Positions 1-12,381 of a DNA stretch of 64,000 bases are shown here, piece after piece. The notes under the pieces were generated by a model. It made no database searches. It was not told the DNA's origin and was given only the letters and a program-made list of their open reading frames with translations. The stretch lies in assembly GCF_037975245.1 (NCBI RefSeq), contig NC_092572.1, positions 34,259,989-34,323,988 of the forward strand, given 5' to 3'. The number at the start of each line of letters is the position of its first letter. Within the stretch, counting starts at the first letter, position 1. The translations under genes and the position numbers were made by a program. The stretch is from Apostichopus japonicus (lineage: Eukaryota; Echinodermata; Holothuroidea; Aspidochirotida; Stichopodidae).

Positions 1-1909
1 TGTAACATTTCTCAAAATTATCAGAGGCTCTCGCGGTGTATAGAGTAGAAAGCCTTTTGAAAGTCAATGAAGTTTAGATACAGTGCTGCCTGCCATTTCG
101 TTAGATTGCTCAATAATATTCTGGAGTATCAATATCTGTTCAGTTGTCCCTCTGCCCTTTCTAAATCCTGCTTGTTCCTTTCTCAGTTTGTGGTCAATAC
201 CGTTCCTTATTCTATCTATCACAATTTTACTAAGAATTTTACTTGTGACAGACAGCAGTGTCATTCCACGCCAGTTTTTGCACTCTTTCAGGTTTCCTTT
301 CTTTGGTAATTTAATGATGAGCCCTTTCTTCCAGTTTTTGCACTCTTTCGGGTTTCCTTTCTTTGGTAATTTAATGATGAGCCCTTTCTTCCAGTGTTTG
401 CACTCTTTCGGGTTTCCTTTCTTTGGTAATTTAATGATGAGCCCTTTCTTCCAGTTTTTGCACTCTTTCGGGTTTCCTTTCTTTGGTAATTTAATGATGA
501 GCCCTTTCGTCCAGTTTTTGCACTCTTTCGGGTTTCCTTTCTTTGGTAATTTAATGATGAGCCCTTTCGTCCAGTTTTTGCACTCTTTCAGGTTTCCTTT
601 CTTTGGTAATTTAATGATGAGCCCTTTCGTCCAGTTTTTGCACTCTTTCAGGTTTCCTTTCTTTGGTAATTTAATGATGAGCCCTTTCGTCCAGTTTTTG
701 CACTCTTTCGGGTTTCCTTTCTTTGGTAATTTAATGATGAGCCCTTTCGTCCAGTGTTTGCACTCTTTCGGGTTTCCTTTCTTTGGTAATTTAATGATGA
801 GCCCTTTCGTCCAGTTTTTGCACTCTTTCGGGTTTCCTTTCTTTGGTAATTTAATGATGAGCCCTTTCTTCCAGTTTTTGCACTCTTTCGGGTTTCCTTT
901 CTTTGGTAATTTAATGATGAGCCCTTTCTTCCAGTGTTTGCACTCTTTCGGGTTTCCTTTCTTTGGTAATTTAATGATGAGCCCTTTCTTCCAGTGTTTG
1001 CACTCTTTCGGGTTTCCTTTCTTTGGTAATTTAATGATGAGCCCTTTCTTCCAGTGTTTGCACTCTTTCGGGTTTCCTTTCTTTGGTAATTTAATGATGA
1101 GCCCTTTCATCCAGTGTTTGCACTCTTTCGGGTTTCCTTTCTTTGGTAATTTAATGATGAGCCCTTTCTTCCAGTGTTTGCACTCTTTCGGGTTTCCTTT
1201 CTTTGGTAATTTAATGATGAGCCCTTTCTTCCAGTGTTTGCACTCTTTCGGGTTTCCTTTCTTTGGTAATTTAATGATGAGCCCTTTCTTCCAGTGTTTG
1301 CACTCTTTCGGGTTTCCTTCCTTTGGTAATTTAATGATGAGCCCTTCCTTCCAGTTTTTGCACTCTTTCGGGTTTCCTTTCTTTGGTAATTTAATGATGA
1401 GCCCTTCCTTCCAGTTTTTGCACTCTTTCGGGTTTCCTTTCTTTGGTAATTTAATGATGAGCCCTTTCTTCCAGTGTTTGCACTCTTTCGGGTTTCCTTT
1501 CTTTGGTAATTTAATGATGAGCCCTTTCTTCCAGTTTTTGCACTCTTTCGGGCTTCCTTTCTTTGGTAATTTAATGATGAGCCCTTTCTTCCAGTTTGTT
1601 GGGATTTCTAGGCTCTCCAAATTTTGTCAGTTAGTTGCTTGATTTTAGTTGCATTAAACTCTTTATCTTCCTTTAAATGTTTGGTTGTGAGCATATCTAC
1701 ACCAGGGCTTTGTCATGCTTTAGGTGCTGTAATGCATTAAGTATTAGGCTTGTTTCCTCAATATCAATTTCCTCTATTGGATAATTGTCCTCATCGTCTA
1801 CAGTTAGTTGATTCATTGGTTCCGGTCTATTTAAAATATCAGTGAAGTACTCTGTCCATTGTTCCATTACTTTGTCCATACTGCTGACTAGGTGTCCAGC
1901 TTTATTCAT
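1..1909 (-). mobile_element. Non-LTR retrotransposon (LINE) fragment, reverse transcriptase part, decayed
   Basis: Read on the minus strand, 1909-1697 encodes a segment of the linker between endonuclease and reverse transcriptase, containing WTEYFTDILN. The frame 1620-64 encodes the RT fingers with NWRGMTLLSVTSKILSK, then RKEQAGFRKGRGTTEQI, both typical of LINE reverse transcriptases. After about position 64 the homology continues in another frame to the window edge (IDFQKAFYSIHRESL), where the motif A aspartate of the usual FDS appears as tyrosine. The two segments are separated by frame breaks near 1630-1690. The copy is therefore dead and is cut by the window boundary. The clade is uncertain (RTE-like or related); LINE identity is secure from the motifs. 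Confidence 0.8.
271..1590. repeat. 60-bp minisatellite, 22 copies, inside the LINE RT frame
   Basis: Exactly 22 head-to-tail copies of a 60-bp unit with constant length, so the register never shifts. On the minus strand each unit encodes 20 residues (GLIIKLPKKGNPKECKHWKK with small changes), a stretch that occurs only once in ordinary LINE reverse transcriptases. Copies differ at a few positions, for example tt/cg/at at the K/T/M codon and g/t at the N/H codon, and identical variants lie in neighbouring blocks. Because 60 is divisible by three, the minus frame stays open across the array, and the + strand frame is open too. The + strand frame is a by-product. Confidence 0.95.
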
Positions 1910-2146
1910 AATGAAAACACTCTCACTTGGCTTTTCCTTATAAGTCCGTATAATGCTTGCATATTCTGACTGGATGCAGCTGTTTCAGCTTCTTTTGACC
2001 CAATGTACTGTACTTCTCTTTTTTTTTCTCTTTATAGTTGTCTTTTCTACTTCTCTTTATTGTCTCTGATCTTGTACTTTTTTTGCTATTTGCTATGTCC
2101 TATTTAAATCAGTTCTTTTTGCAATCATTGCCTATGTCTCTTATTG

Positions 2147-3809
2147 TGATGTTACAGTTTTACAATATTCTCAGATATACAGTATTGTGTGATGTTACAG
2201 TTGTACAATATCATCAGATATATTGTGTGATGTTACAGTTGTACAATATCATCAGATATATTGTGTGATATTACAGTTGTACAATATCATCAGATATATT
2301 GTGTGATGTTACAGTTTTACAATATTCTCAGATATACAGTATTGTGTGATGTTACAGTTGTACAATATCATCAGATATATTGTGTGATGTTACAGTTGTA
2401 CAATATCATCAGATATATTGTGTGATATTACAGTTGTACAATATCATCAGATATATTGTGTGATGTTACAGTTGTACAATATCATCAGATATATTGTGTG
2501 ATGTTACAGTTGTACCATATCCTCAGATATATGGTGTGATGTGACAGTTGTACAATATCCTCAGACATATTGTGTGATGTTACAGTTGTACAATATCCTC
2601 AGATATATTGTGTGATGTACAGTTGTACAATATCATCAGACATATTGGGTGATGTTACAGTTGTACAATATCCTCAGATATATTGTGTGATGTTACAGTT
2701 GTACAATATCATCAGATATATTGTGTGATGTTACAGTTGTACAATATCATCAGATATATTGTGTGATGTTACAGTTGTACCATATCCTCAGATATATGGT
2801 GTGATGTGACAGTTGTACAATATCCTCAGATATATTGTGTGATGTTACAGTTGTACAATATCCTCAGATATATGGTGTGGTGTTACAGTTGTACAATATC
2901 CTCAGATATATTGTGTGATGTTACAGTTGTACAATATCATCAGATATATTGTGTGATGTTACAGTTGTACCATATCCTCAGATATATGGTGTGATGTGAC
3001 AGTTGTACAATATCCTCAGATATATTGTGTGATGTTACAGTTGTACAATATCCTCAGATATATGGTGTGGTGTTACAGTTGTACAATATCCTCAGATATA
3101 TTGTGTGATGTTACAGTTGTACAATATCCTCAGATATATTGTGTGATGTACAGTTGTACAATATCATCAGATATATTGTGTGATGTTACAGTTGTACAAT
3201 ATCATCAGATATATTGTGTGATGTTACAGTTGTACAATATCCTCAGATATATGGTGTGGTGTTACAGTTGTACAATATCCTCAGATATATTGTGTGATGT
3301 TACAGTTGTACAATATCATCAGATATATTGTGTGATGTTACAGTTGTACCATATCCTCAGATATATGGTGTGATGTGACAGTTGTACAATATCCTCAGAT
3401 ACATTGTGTGATGTTACAGTTGTACAATATCCTCACAAATATGGTGTGGTGTTACAGTTGTACAATATCCTCAGATATATTGTGTGATGTTACAGTTGTA
3501 CAATATCCTCAGATATATTGTGTGATGTTACAGTTGTACAATATCATCAGATATATTGTGTGATGTTACAGTTGGATAATATCCTCAGATATATTGTGTG
3601 ATGTTACAGTTGTACAATATCCTCAGATATATTGGGTGATGTTACAGTTGTATAACATCCTCAGATATATGGTGTGATGTTACAGTTGTACAATATCCTC
3701 AGATATATTGGGTGATGTTACAGTTGTATAATATCCTCAGATATATTGTGTGATGTTACAGTTGTACAATATCATCATATATATTGGGTGATGTTACAGT
3801 TGTACAATA
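2147..3809. repeat. 38-bp minisatellite, left block (about 43 copies)
   Basis: Tandem copies of a 38-bp AT-rich unit that contains TGTTACAGTTGTACAATATC followed by CTCAGATATATTGTGTGA. Variants include a 37-bp unit lacking one base of GTTACAG, TATGGTG instead of TATTGTG, and CATC instead of CCTC. Variant units recur in blocks, as expected from amplification of multi-unit segments. The short open frames across it come from the repeat and are not genes. The same array resumes at 5846 after a transposon insertion. Confidence 0.95.
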
Positions 3810-5845
3810 TAGTGTTCAACCGATTAACCTAATCGGAATCGGTACGAATATTGCATAATCGGTACCTAATCGGAATCGGTAAAAATTACGTGGAATACCA
3901 GTTATGTCATACCGATTATTCAAAAATATATGGAAGGTGAAAATATCATTATTCAAAAACATATGGAAGTTGAAAATATCAACTGATGAATTAGGTTTGT
4001 TCTTTTACTACGAAATATTAAAAAAAGGCACCCCCTATACGTCTTTCACAGTGTATACTTTCATCAAATTAGGCTGCCAGGGTCGCCGATATTGCTTCCC
4101 TCGTGGTTATTGACTTCATATTTCTTGGCAAAGTAAGCATAACAGCAATAGCAATTTCGCGCAAGCGCGTAGCCAGGAATTTGCCAAGGGAGGGGCGAAA
4201 CTGTAGATTCGGCATTGAAAACTATCTAAGCGTAGCGCCACCATGGTTGGCGCGAAGCGTACAAGAAAATTTTGCCTCAGAATGCCTCCCAGATCGCTGG
4301 AAAAGGCACTTCCCAGGCCTTGTAAGTTGCATCTTAGTATTTTCTCTTTTGAAAATACTAGCGATATCATAAACACATTAAAAAAAATATAAAAAATTAT
4401 GCTCAAGGGGGGGCGGCTGCCCCCTTCGCCCCCCCCCCTTGGCTACGTGCCTGATTTCGCGAATTCAGGAATGTGCTGGACAGGGTAGGAAATAAGCTGG
4501 GCGACGGGCGATTCGCCCTCGCAAGTGCTAAAAAGCCCTCCTAAAGCGCAATTACGAGTGCGTAAAAGAAAACTGAAATATAAAAAAATCACCCTTGTTA
4601 TATCAGGTGTCTGTGTAAAATTAATTGTGACATGCGTTTGCTTTAGCTAGGAATTGCAGTTGCATCGCGAATCGTGCAGTTTTCTCACATCCCGCATCAA
4701 ATTTGAAGCAGTGCGAGAGGGTCGCGCACAATCACCGGGAACTTCCTGTGGTAAATTACGGCCTGCAGTACCAGCGAAAATAACCTAAAATCCTCACAAA
4801 TCTCGGACCACATGGTAGCCTTACTTCACACTAAATCAACTGCATGGAAATCTAAACTTGACATCTGTTTATTCGCTCTAGTTGTGTCGCAAATAAAAAC
4901 TAAAAATATCCACGGAAACTGCAATCTTCGACCACATGTTAGCCTAACAACCACAGTAAGTCAATGGGAAATGTTGCCTAACCATCGGTTTGCAAAAAAA
5001 AAAAAAAAATGCGTAGCTTAGTTTACAACTTTCAATTTGCTGGAAATCGGCATTTGTTTGGAAGGTACTGTAAGTGATATGTCTTATAGAGGGAATGTTA
5101 TATTTTATATTGGAGTAGTTTCTAGTTGTTATTATTTCTTTACATCAATCTGGTATTACATTTTAGAGTAATTTTAAACAAGTTACGATGGTACAATTTG
5201 CTTTTCAGTTTGATTGGCCTAATCTTACACATTCTAATTGAACCTGAATGGAGTTATATAGGTAACGAATAGGTATGTTTAACTTCAAGTTCGTAACATT
5301 TCTATTTGTTCGTAAACGGTATAATACTGAAAATAAGTACAAAATAATGTCGGAATGAAGGCAATATGTCATTAAAGTTTACACTTTGGTAAAGATTGAA
5401 GATGGATGGTTTGTCTGAGATACTTTTTGAGATGGATATTTTGAGTAACTATTCTTAGCCCATTTCAAGCCATTAACAGGTGACATTCACGTCGAGGTGG
5501 TTAGGCCATTCGCTTAGCACAGTGCTGACTAGGTAGGATGTCATATCTCCGTATTTTGGAAATTACAAAAAAAAAGCAAAAAAAAAAACTTTTTTTTTTC
5601 TTTCCGAGAAACGTCAGAGGTAATTTGGTACATACAAAATGATACCTTAGAGCCTTATATAACAACGAAGCAAAAGGAAACAGGGGAAAATCACAACAAT
5701 AATTGTTTCTGTCAAACTTTATTGCCGATTTCGTATAAACGGGATATTTTCTCATTTTCAAATAATCGGAATCGGAATCGGTACGATTATGAAAAAAATA
5801 ATCGGTAATCGGTATTTTCTGTTATGCATAATCGGTTGAACACTA
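3810..5845. mobile_element. Non-autonomous hAT-type DNA transposon, 2036 bp, inserted in the minisatellite
   Basis: The ends are inverted repeats: TAGTGTTCAACCGATTA at the left and its complement TAATCGGTTGAACACTA at the right, with further subterminal copies of an AATCGG motif at both ends. The element is flanked by a perfect 8-bp target duplication, GTACAATA, at 3802-3809 and 5846-5853. That sequence is part of the 38-bp unit, so the insertion restores the array when removed. An 8-bp duplication with TAGTG-type ends is characteristic of hAT elements. No transposase-like frame is visible, so it would need to be mobilised in trans. A smaller MITE is nested at 4162-4453. Confidence 0.9.
4162..4453. 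mobile_element. hAT-type MITE (292 bp) nested in the 2-kb hAT element
   Basis: Ends are CAAGCGCGTAGCCAGG on the left and, read inward on the opposite strand, CAGGCACGTAGCCAAGG on the right. It is flanked by the 8-bp direct repeat ATTTCGCG at 4154-4161 and 4454-4461. The right end carries a C-run and a GGGGG/CCCCC stretch like the other G-run MITEs in this window. Positions 4218-4273 match, on the minus strand, the core module found at 36431-36484. It has no coding capacity. It inserted after the host hAT element existed. Confidence 0.85.
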
Positions 5846-7010
5846 GTACAATATCCTCAGATATATTGTGTGATGTTACAGTTGTACAATATCATCAGAT
5901 ATATTGTGTGATGTTACAGTTGTATAATATCCTCAGATATATTGTGTGATGATACAGTTGTACAATATCATCAGATATATTGTGTGATGTTACAGTTGTA
6001 TAATATCCTCAGATATATTGTGTGATGATACAGTTGTACAATATCATCAGATATATTGTGTGATGTTACAGTTGTATAATATCTTCAGATATATTGTGTG
6101 ATGTTACAGTTGTACAATATCCTCAGATATATTGTGTGATGTACAGTTGTATAATATCATCAGATATATTGTGTGATGTTACAGTTGTACAATATCCTCA
6201 GATATATGGTGTGGTGTTACAGTTGTACAATATCCTCAGATATATTGTGTGATGCTACAGTTGTACAATATCCTCAGATATATTGTGTGATGATACAGTT
6301 GTACAATATCATCAGATATATTGGGTGATGTTACAGTTGTACAATATCCTCAGATATATTGTGTGATGTTACAGTTGGATAATATCATCATATATATTGG
6401 GTGATGTTGCAGTTGTACAATATCATCAGATATATTGTGTGATGCTACAGTTGTACAATATCCTCAGATATATTGTGTGATGTTACAGTTGGATAATATC
6501 ATCATATATATTGGGTGATGTTGCAGTTGTACAATATCCTCAGATATATTGTGTGATGCTACAGTTGTACAATATCCTCAGATATATTGTGTGATGATAC
6601 AGTTGTACAATATCCTCAGATATATTGTGTGATGTTACAGTTGTACAATATCATCAGATATATTGTGTGATGTTACAGTTGTACAATATCATCAGATATA
6701 TTGTGTGATGCTACAGTTGTACAATATCATCAGATATATTGTGTGATGCTACAGTTGTACAATATCCTCAGATATATTGTGTGATGCTACAGTTGTACAA
6801 TATCCTCAGATATATGGTGATGTTACAGTTGTACAATATCCTCAGATATATTGTGTGATGTTACAGTTGGATAATATCATCATATATATTGGGTGATGTT
6901 GCAGTTGTACAATATCCTCAGATAGATGGTGTGAAGTTACAGTTGTACAATATCCTCAGATATATTGTGTGATGTTACAGTTGTACAATATCCTCAGATA
7001 TATATGGTCT
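5846..7010. repeat. 38-bp minisatellite, right block (about 31 copies)
   Basis: Continuation of the array at 2147-3809 after the hAT insertion. The same 38-bp unit is present, with block-specific variants such as GATGATACAG, GATGCTACAG and GTTGGATAATATCATCAT that are rare or absent in the left block. The higher variety here suggests that the two halves have evolved separately since the split, or that the insertion hit a boundary between variant blocks. Confidence 0.95.
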
Positions 7011-8977
7011 GGTGTTGATAATATATTGCCATTGAGTCTGCTTTGGTTCTAATTCTTCTTAAAATTTTAATGCTAATCCAGTAAGACTGTTCTATTCAGG
7101 CAAAACATCTAAAGCTGGTTTTAAAATAACAAGTAAATTAATTTCTTTTGAAACAAAAATGTGTACAGTAGGCTTTCAGCTACATTATATGAACACTGCT
7201 GTCATTCAAAAATTATGTGAAAGAAGTTGGTTTAGATCAACAACATTCTGCCACAAATATGGATCAGGTCACATTAAAACTGCAATCATTATGCCATTGA
7301 CGGTTTCATTTGAACAAAGTGAAGTATAGCACATAATAGGATGTGTAGAAATGACAGGTTTCATTAGAGAACTGAGAGTGAATGACAACGGAAAGCATTA
7401 CAGCATATCACTATTCTTTATAACTTATGTTGTGCATGTCTGCACAAGCATGTTAATTTTTGACCATTATTGAAGATGTCAAAGATATTAGCTTAGCTGT
7501 TACTGGTCATATCAACCTTACTTGCTTCATTTAAGTTACAAGTCAATAATTAAAAAAAAAAGTGCATTTGACGAAGTTACAAAGCCAACATGTAACCTTT
7601 TGTATGGAGAAGGCTTCTATAGCATTTGTAGTGTTTATGATAGAGCTGATAAGAATTGTCCTGTGTCTGTTTAATCATAGACACTTGCATTTCATCTTCC
7701 TTGTAAGTATGGATGAAATTGGTGAGGCAACCCTCCAAATGATGGCAATACTTTATTTTCCTGTTAGAATATGGTTTAATACACCTATGCATATATGTTT
7801 TTCCTTACTTTGCAGTGCATTCAGTAACTACTAAAAAGACACCATCAATTACCATTGCTGGTTTGTATTTATTTGAGGTTGTTAGCCATTCTTGTTAAAT
7901 CCCTTCTATAGCCTTATATATCTGCATGCTTCATTTCCTGTAGCTTCACTAACCTTTAGTTCAATGCTTCTAATCTTTTGGACTGCTATGTTTTGTATGA
8001 ATGACTTTTGCCTTACAGGAATGCTATTAAATTTGGAGTTTTTGCTGCATTATTTTAGACTTAGTTTGTCCAAATTGCATATAATGGTATTCTCCATTTC
8101 TTGGAAATTGAAAATATCAATGCTGTAATCAGAAACACAAATCAGCACACTTTAAGAGTGACAATGTTGAATGTGTCCTGACTCATGAATGATTTAGTTT
8201 GATGAGTTTTTTCTTTTTAAGCCTGTAAAGCTGTCTCAATGCTTCTTCTTCAATATAATATGCTGACTGCTCTTAATATACTGCTATAGCAGCTAATATG
8301 TTGTACTACAAGGCCTATTAACATCAATATGATCATTGATATATAAAAACAATGAATCTTAACACCATTAGTCTCTTCATCTTCATCTTTCCAGGTCTAC
8401 AATGTTTCCTTCAGCTCTGTTATATGTGATACAGCATTATCACCAAATACATTAAAATGATCAAAACCTGAAAACTGTCCACTCTCATATTTATCAGTGT
8501 TTTAAGCCATAAATTCTGCTGAATTGTTGTGGCAATTCTCATAACAGGCTGAATTAAAGTTTTGTGAAGTTCATCTTTGACTCATTCAATGAGAAAGAAA
8601 ATATGAAAGAAAATTATACTACTAAAAGAAAATGTAATTTGTTAGGGAATGGAAGTACATTCACACTTGTTACATGTAATAAACTATGTTGATGTACATA
8701 GTTATAGGAATCGCTTCGGCTAGTGAAAGTAATTATGTTAAATCCTTATATGTTGAAACCTACAAATATGTGTTTTCAGGGGCTCTTTTAGTCCATCTTA
8801 AAGATAAGTCTGAATGAAATGTCTCACTGTTTGTATAATAACCACATGGGCAGAGCTCACATGTAATGGAAGATTTCTTTATTCATATTGGAAGTGTTGA
8901 CCAATATTTCTTTGAGGCAATGGATTTTCAGTACTAACTACCAAATAAATTACATTTGAATTTTTTGCTTTATTCTT
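7011..8977. other. No gene seen (about 2 kb)
   Basis: AT-rich single-copy-looking DNA. The longest frames (for example 7562-7834 +) have no recognisable domain, no supporting splice signals and composition like the surrounding DNA. An upstream exon of gene A could lie here but none can be defended. Confidence 0.5.
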
Positions 8978-9237
8978 AACAGCACTATAGAACCTTAAAC
9001 ATGCATTATAGGCAAGGCAAGATAAAGTCAACAGCACTATAGAACCTTAAACATGCATTATAGGCAAGGCAAGATAAAGTCAACAGCACTATAGAACCTT
9101 AAACATGCATTATAGGCAAGGCAAGATAAAGTCAACAGCACTATAGAACCTTAAACATGCATTATAGGCAAGGCAAGATAAAGTCAACAGCACTATAGAA
9201 CATTAAACATGCATTATAGGCAAGGCAAGATAAAGTC
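8978..9237. repeat. 52-bp tandem repeat, 5 copies
   Basis: Five head-to-tail copies beginning AACAGCACTATAGAACCTTA at 8978, 9030, 9082, 9134 and 9186. They are identical except for one C-to-A change in the last copy, which indicates recent expansion. Confidence 0.95.
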
Positions 9238-9916
9238 AACAAAAAGCCAGTATATTTTGATGAAAGCATATAGTAGCAGTTGAAGTTTTCATACATGCAG
9301 TAGCATATATTGTACATACATATTGTATAGTTAACTCAATAGGTCACTCAGGTTAGTAGAGGAGGGGAAAGGGAGGACTAGGGACCACTAAAGTGAAAAT
9401 CGTATGAGTTTGACTCTTCTAAAAATTGCTGTTGCAGACATATCTTTTATAATTTTTCACAAAATAGGGATCTTTTAACACCTTGACTTGTGTTAATACA
9501 AATCCTATTGAATGATGTTTTAATTACATATGTTGTTTGCAGGTTCATCACAGTAACTAAAGAACCCTCTTGTTTAGAACATAGCAGTCATTTGAGCTCA
9601 TTAAACCTTTCGTAAACACAGAGATCTCCAAATTAAATTATAACTTGATGTGTAAGATTCCTGATCACTTCATTTCAGCAATGTTCAAATACTTGAAATG
9701 ATATATGTTACATATGCTGTTATGAAATGTTGTTAAAGAAATGACTAAACTAGTTGGCTTCTGGTTGAGGCTGGTTACACTGTGGGAGTTGTTTTAGACC
9801 TATCTTGGTTGTCTAGTAGCAGATTTAGTGAGTTATATACAATCTAAAAAATGAGTGTTTTAGCCCTGAAACAAGTATAAACACTCTTGATCAGATGAGT
9901 TTGGTAACATGTCATG

Positions 9917-10078
9917 GAGATACTTATTTGCATATTCCTTAGATGATTCCTGTAACTGAAGATTTCTTAAGAGATACTTATTTGCATATTCCTTAGATGA
10001 TTCCTGTTACTGTAGATTTATTAAGAGATACTTATTTTCATATTCCTTAGATGATTTCTGTTACTGTAGATTTCTTTA
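9917..10078. repeat. 54-bp tandem repeat, 3 copies
   Basis: Three copies starting GAGATACTTATTTGCATATT at 9917, 9971 and 10025, with a handful of substitutions between them. Confidence 0.9.
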
Positions 10079-11057
10079 GTCACACTCTGGTGGATGGGTT
10101 ACATCATACTAATGAATTAGAACATCATCAACTAATCAGAAGAAGCTTAACATGTTGTCTAACATGACATCACAGCAGCCATACTGGCAAGCATTGCACA
10201 CTTAACTTGTTCTTATGATGGAGCAAGTGATCATAGTTTTGTCCTGATGGAACAATTTGTCATAGGCTTTAACAGAATACCACATGGCTCTGTGATGAAA
10301 CAATGTAATAGGACTTACAAGAGGTTACCACATTGATGGAACATTGTGTCATGTATGGTACCATTTGAGTGTACTGCCATGATGAATGTGTCATCAGCAT
10401 TAATGTGCAGGGTACCTATTGGTACAAGGTAATGGTTTGTCATGATAACCTGGTCCTATATAGCTTTGCCTTGATGGAACAATGAGTCATTAGCTTTTAT
10501 TTGATACCACCTGGTTCTGACTTTAGGAAACATTGGCACCATGACTTATTCCAAAGAACACCATATTGTCTTGTGATTTTTTGTTCAGTAGTGTTGTTGA
10601 TGTGTTATTTTGGATGTTGTGGTGTCTGTAGTGGGTGTGTCTCCTCAAGAGAAGTGTTTTATGCCCTCACCCTACCCCCTACCCCCTACCCCACCCCCTT
10701 GAATTATCCCTTAATGCATCCTCTTCTGTCATAAACAGCTGGTTGTTGTTTACGTTTGATTGGTTGCATTGTCTGTTGGATTTGGAGTAGCTCTGAATCT
10801 TAAAGGCAGGATATTTATCCATAATCTAAAGTTTATAGATCTCCCCAACAGCAGTTTGTGTAGATGTCACAAAGCTTCAAAATCTACAATAAATATAATT
10901 GTGGATCTGGGGTGATTAAGACTTGCACCATATGAGTTTCCTAATTGTCATGAAGTGGTTTTGAAAAGTGTAAGATGTTGGTGATTACAACATGAAATTC
11001 TTGTATTAATACTCATGTTGTACATTTTTACATCTGTACTTTGTTGGTTAGATTCAG
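10079..11057. other. No gene seen; short C-rich run
   Basis: AT-rich DNA with a run of CTACCCC units near 10673-10698. No exon could be supported. It may be intron of gene A if that gene extends further 5'. Confidence 0.5.
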
Positions 11058-11191
11058 GAAGGGAATCACCACACTCTCGTTCAGCAGTGGCAGATACAGC
11101 CATCCGTCACTTTCAGGAGCAGCAAGCCCTTGAGTCTAACCAGAAAACACCCACCAAAAAAAGCACACTCATTATTCATGGTGTCTCAGAG
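11058..11191 (+). CDS. Gene A, internal exon (most 5' exon found)
   Basis: First supported exon of an unrecognised protein. The 3' splice site is at TTAGATTCAG|GA and the donor at TCAGAG|GTGAGA. The exon starts in phase 1 and ends in phase 0 (134 nt). It encodes about 44 residues running through SRSAVADTAIRHFQEQQALE and ending TLIIHGVSE. The sequence is polar and probably cytosolic, with no domain I can name. Because it starts in phase 1, at least one more 5' exon must exist, but I could not place it in 7-11 kb. The phase 0 end matches both the microexon at 12364 and the exon at 17715. Confidence 0.72.
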
Positions 11192-12363
11192 GTGAGATCA
11201 TTTCTTAATTTTTTGGTATCTCAAACCCTATTGATGGATGTTTGGATGAAGTTAAGTTTCACATTTTGTTAAAAGAGGAATTTACTTGGAAGGAAAGGTG
11301 TGTTATGAATCTTTTGACAAACAACACGCTACTTCCACCCAAGATGTGCAGTAACCTCAGTTTATTGTGAAGCTGAAAATAAAGGTAGAGCTAAAACTGT
11401 TGTCTAACTGTGGTTTTGTTTTTACTTCAAGTTGAACTATTGACAATTGTGATAGTCAAATTTTATATTCAGTTTCATTAACTCCTTCAATGTTACTGAT
11501 TTAGTTTGGAAGTTTGGATGTGTCAGCAAAACTGTAAATTTTAGACTCATCTGGTTTAGTTGTGTGATAAAACCAATGGATTCACTGGGGATTTGAAATA
11601 GGGCTCTTAGGATAATTGTGCTTCAGTATTTGTGTGCAAGCCATAATGATTGGTTTAACACTGTTAACAGTGTCAGTATTACTCATTGTTTTATCTTTTC
11701 TCCCCTTGCTTCCCTGGATTTCCTTTGGATCTTGCTTTGTACCCTTTGCAGTAGAAAAGCTATGACATGAACAACATGCTTCATTGTTTTAATTGTTTTG
11801 TAGAGTCATGTGGTTTCAATTGTTGGCTGATTGTTCTTGCACCGTCATCAAATTTAAAGGATAGCACCCAAAATATACAAACAAATTGTAAACATCACCC
11901 TTATTTTCAAACCATGCTGTAGCATGTTAGTTTAAAAAAGCTGAAACAGTTTATTGTTAGAGAAAATTAATGATTCCAAGAAAGAATCCATTTTCATTGT
12001 TTCTTCCTAACATCATAAATTCCTGGAAATGGCTTTAGGATTGGTAAATTATCTGTTAATTGTAAATATTTACAATAAGAAATGAAGTTATTGCATAAAG
12101 TTTGCGTCAGCATGTTATATTCTTTTAAGTGTCAAACTTTGCAAAACTATGCCTTGAGAGGCACTTGAGGAATTTTGTACGAACACATTGTTCATCTATC
12201 ATTAATAATTCTAGTTGTTAGATCTGATAGTGTTCTATATAGCAGTAAATCCTGCCTCTCCTTCACTCATAGATAACATCCTGACAAACATGTTTTTTTT
12301 TTTATTTCTATTGCTATAAATTCTGTTTTGTGATGCTTTATGTAATTACTTTTGTCTTTCAAG

Positions 12364-12381
12364 GAAGCCTATGTCCCTGAG
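12364..12381 (+). CDS. Gene A, candidate 18-nt microexon
   Basis: A pyrimidine-rich tract (TTACTTTTGTCTTTCAAG) is followed by 18 nt, GAAGCCTATGTCCCTGAG, and then a donor GTAATG. The exon is phase 0 at both ends, encodes EAYVPE and lies between two phase 0 junctions of gene A. It can therefore be included or skipped without changing the frame, as is typical of neuronal microexons. There is no transcript evidence. A chance occurrence of AG-18 nt-GT is possible, but the good tract and the matching phase make it a reasonable candidate. Confidence 0.5.

Noticed and set aside
83-1642. 519-codon open frame on the + strand across the 60-bp array
   Set aside because: It is the complement of the LINE reverse-transcriptase expansion. 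The open frame results from a unit divisible by three, and the flanks encode RT only on the minus strand.
2806-3563. Open frames through the 38-bp array
   Set aside because: They encode only the repeat translated in successive frames, with no start context, domain or splice support.
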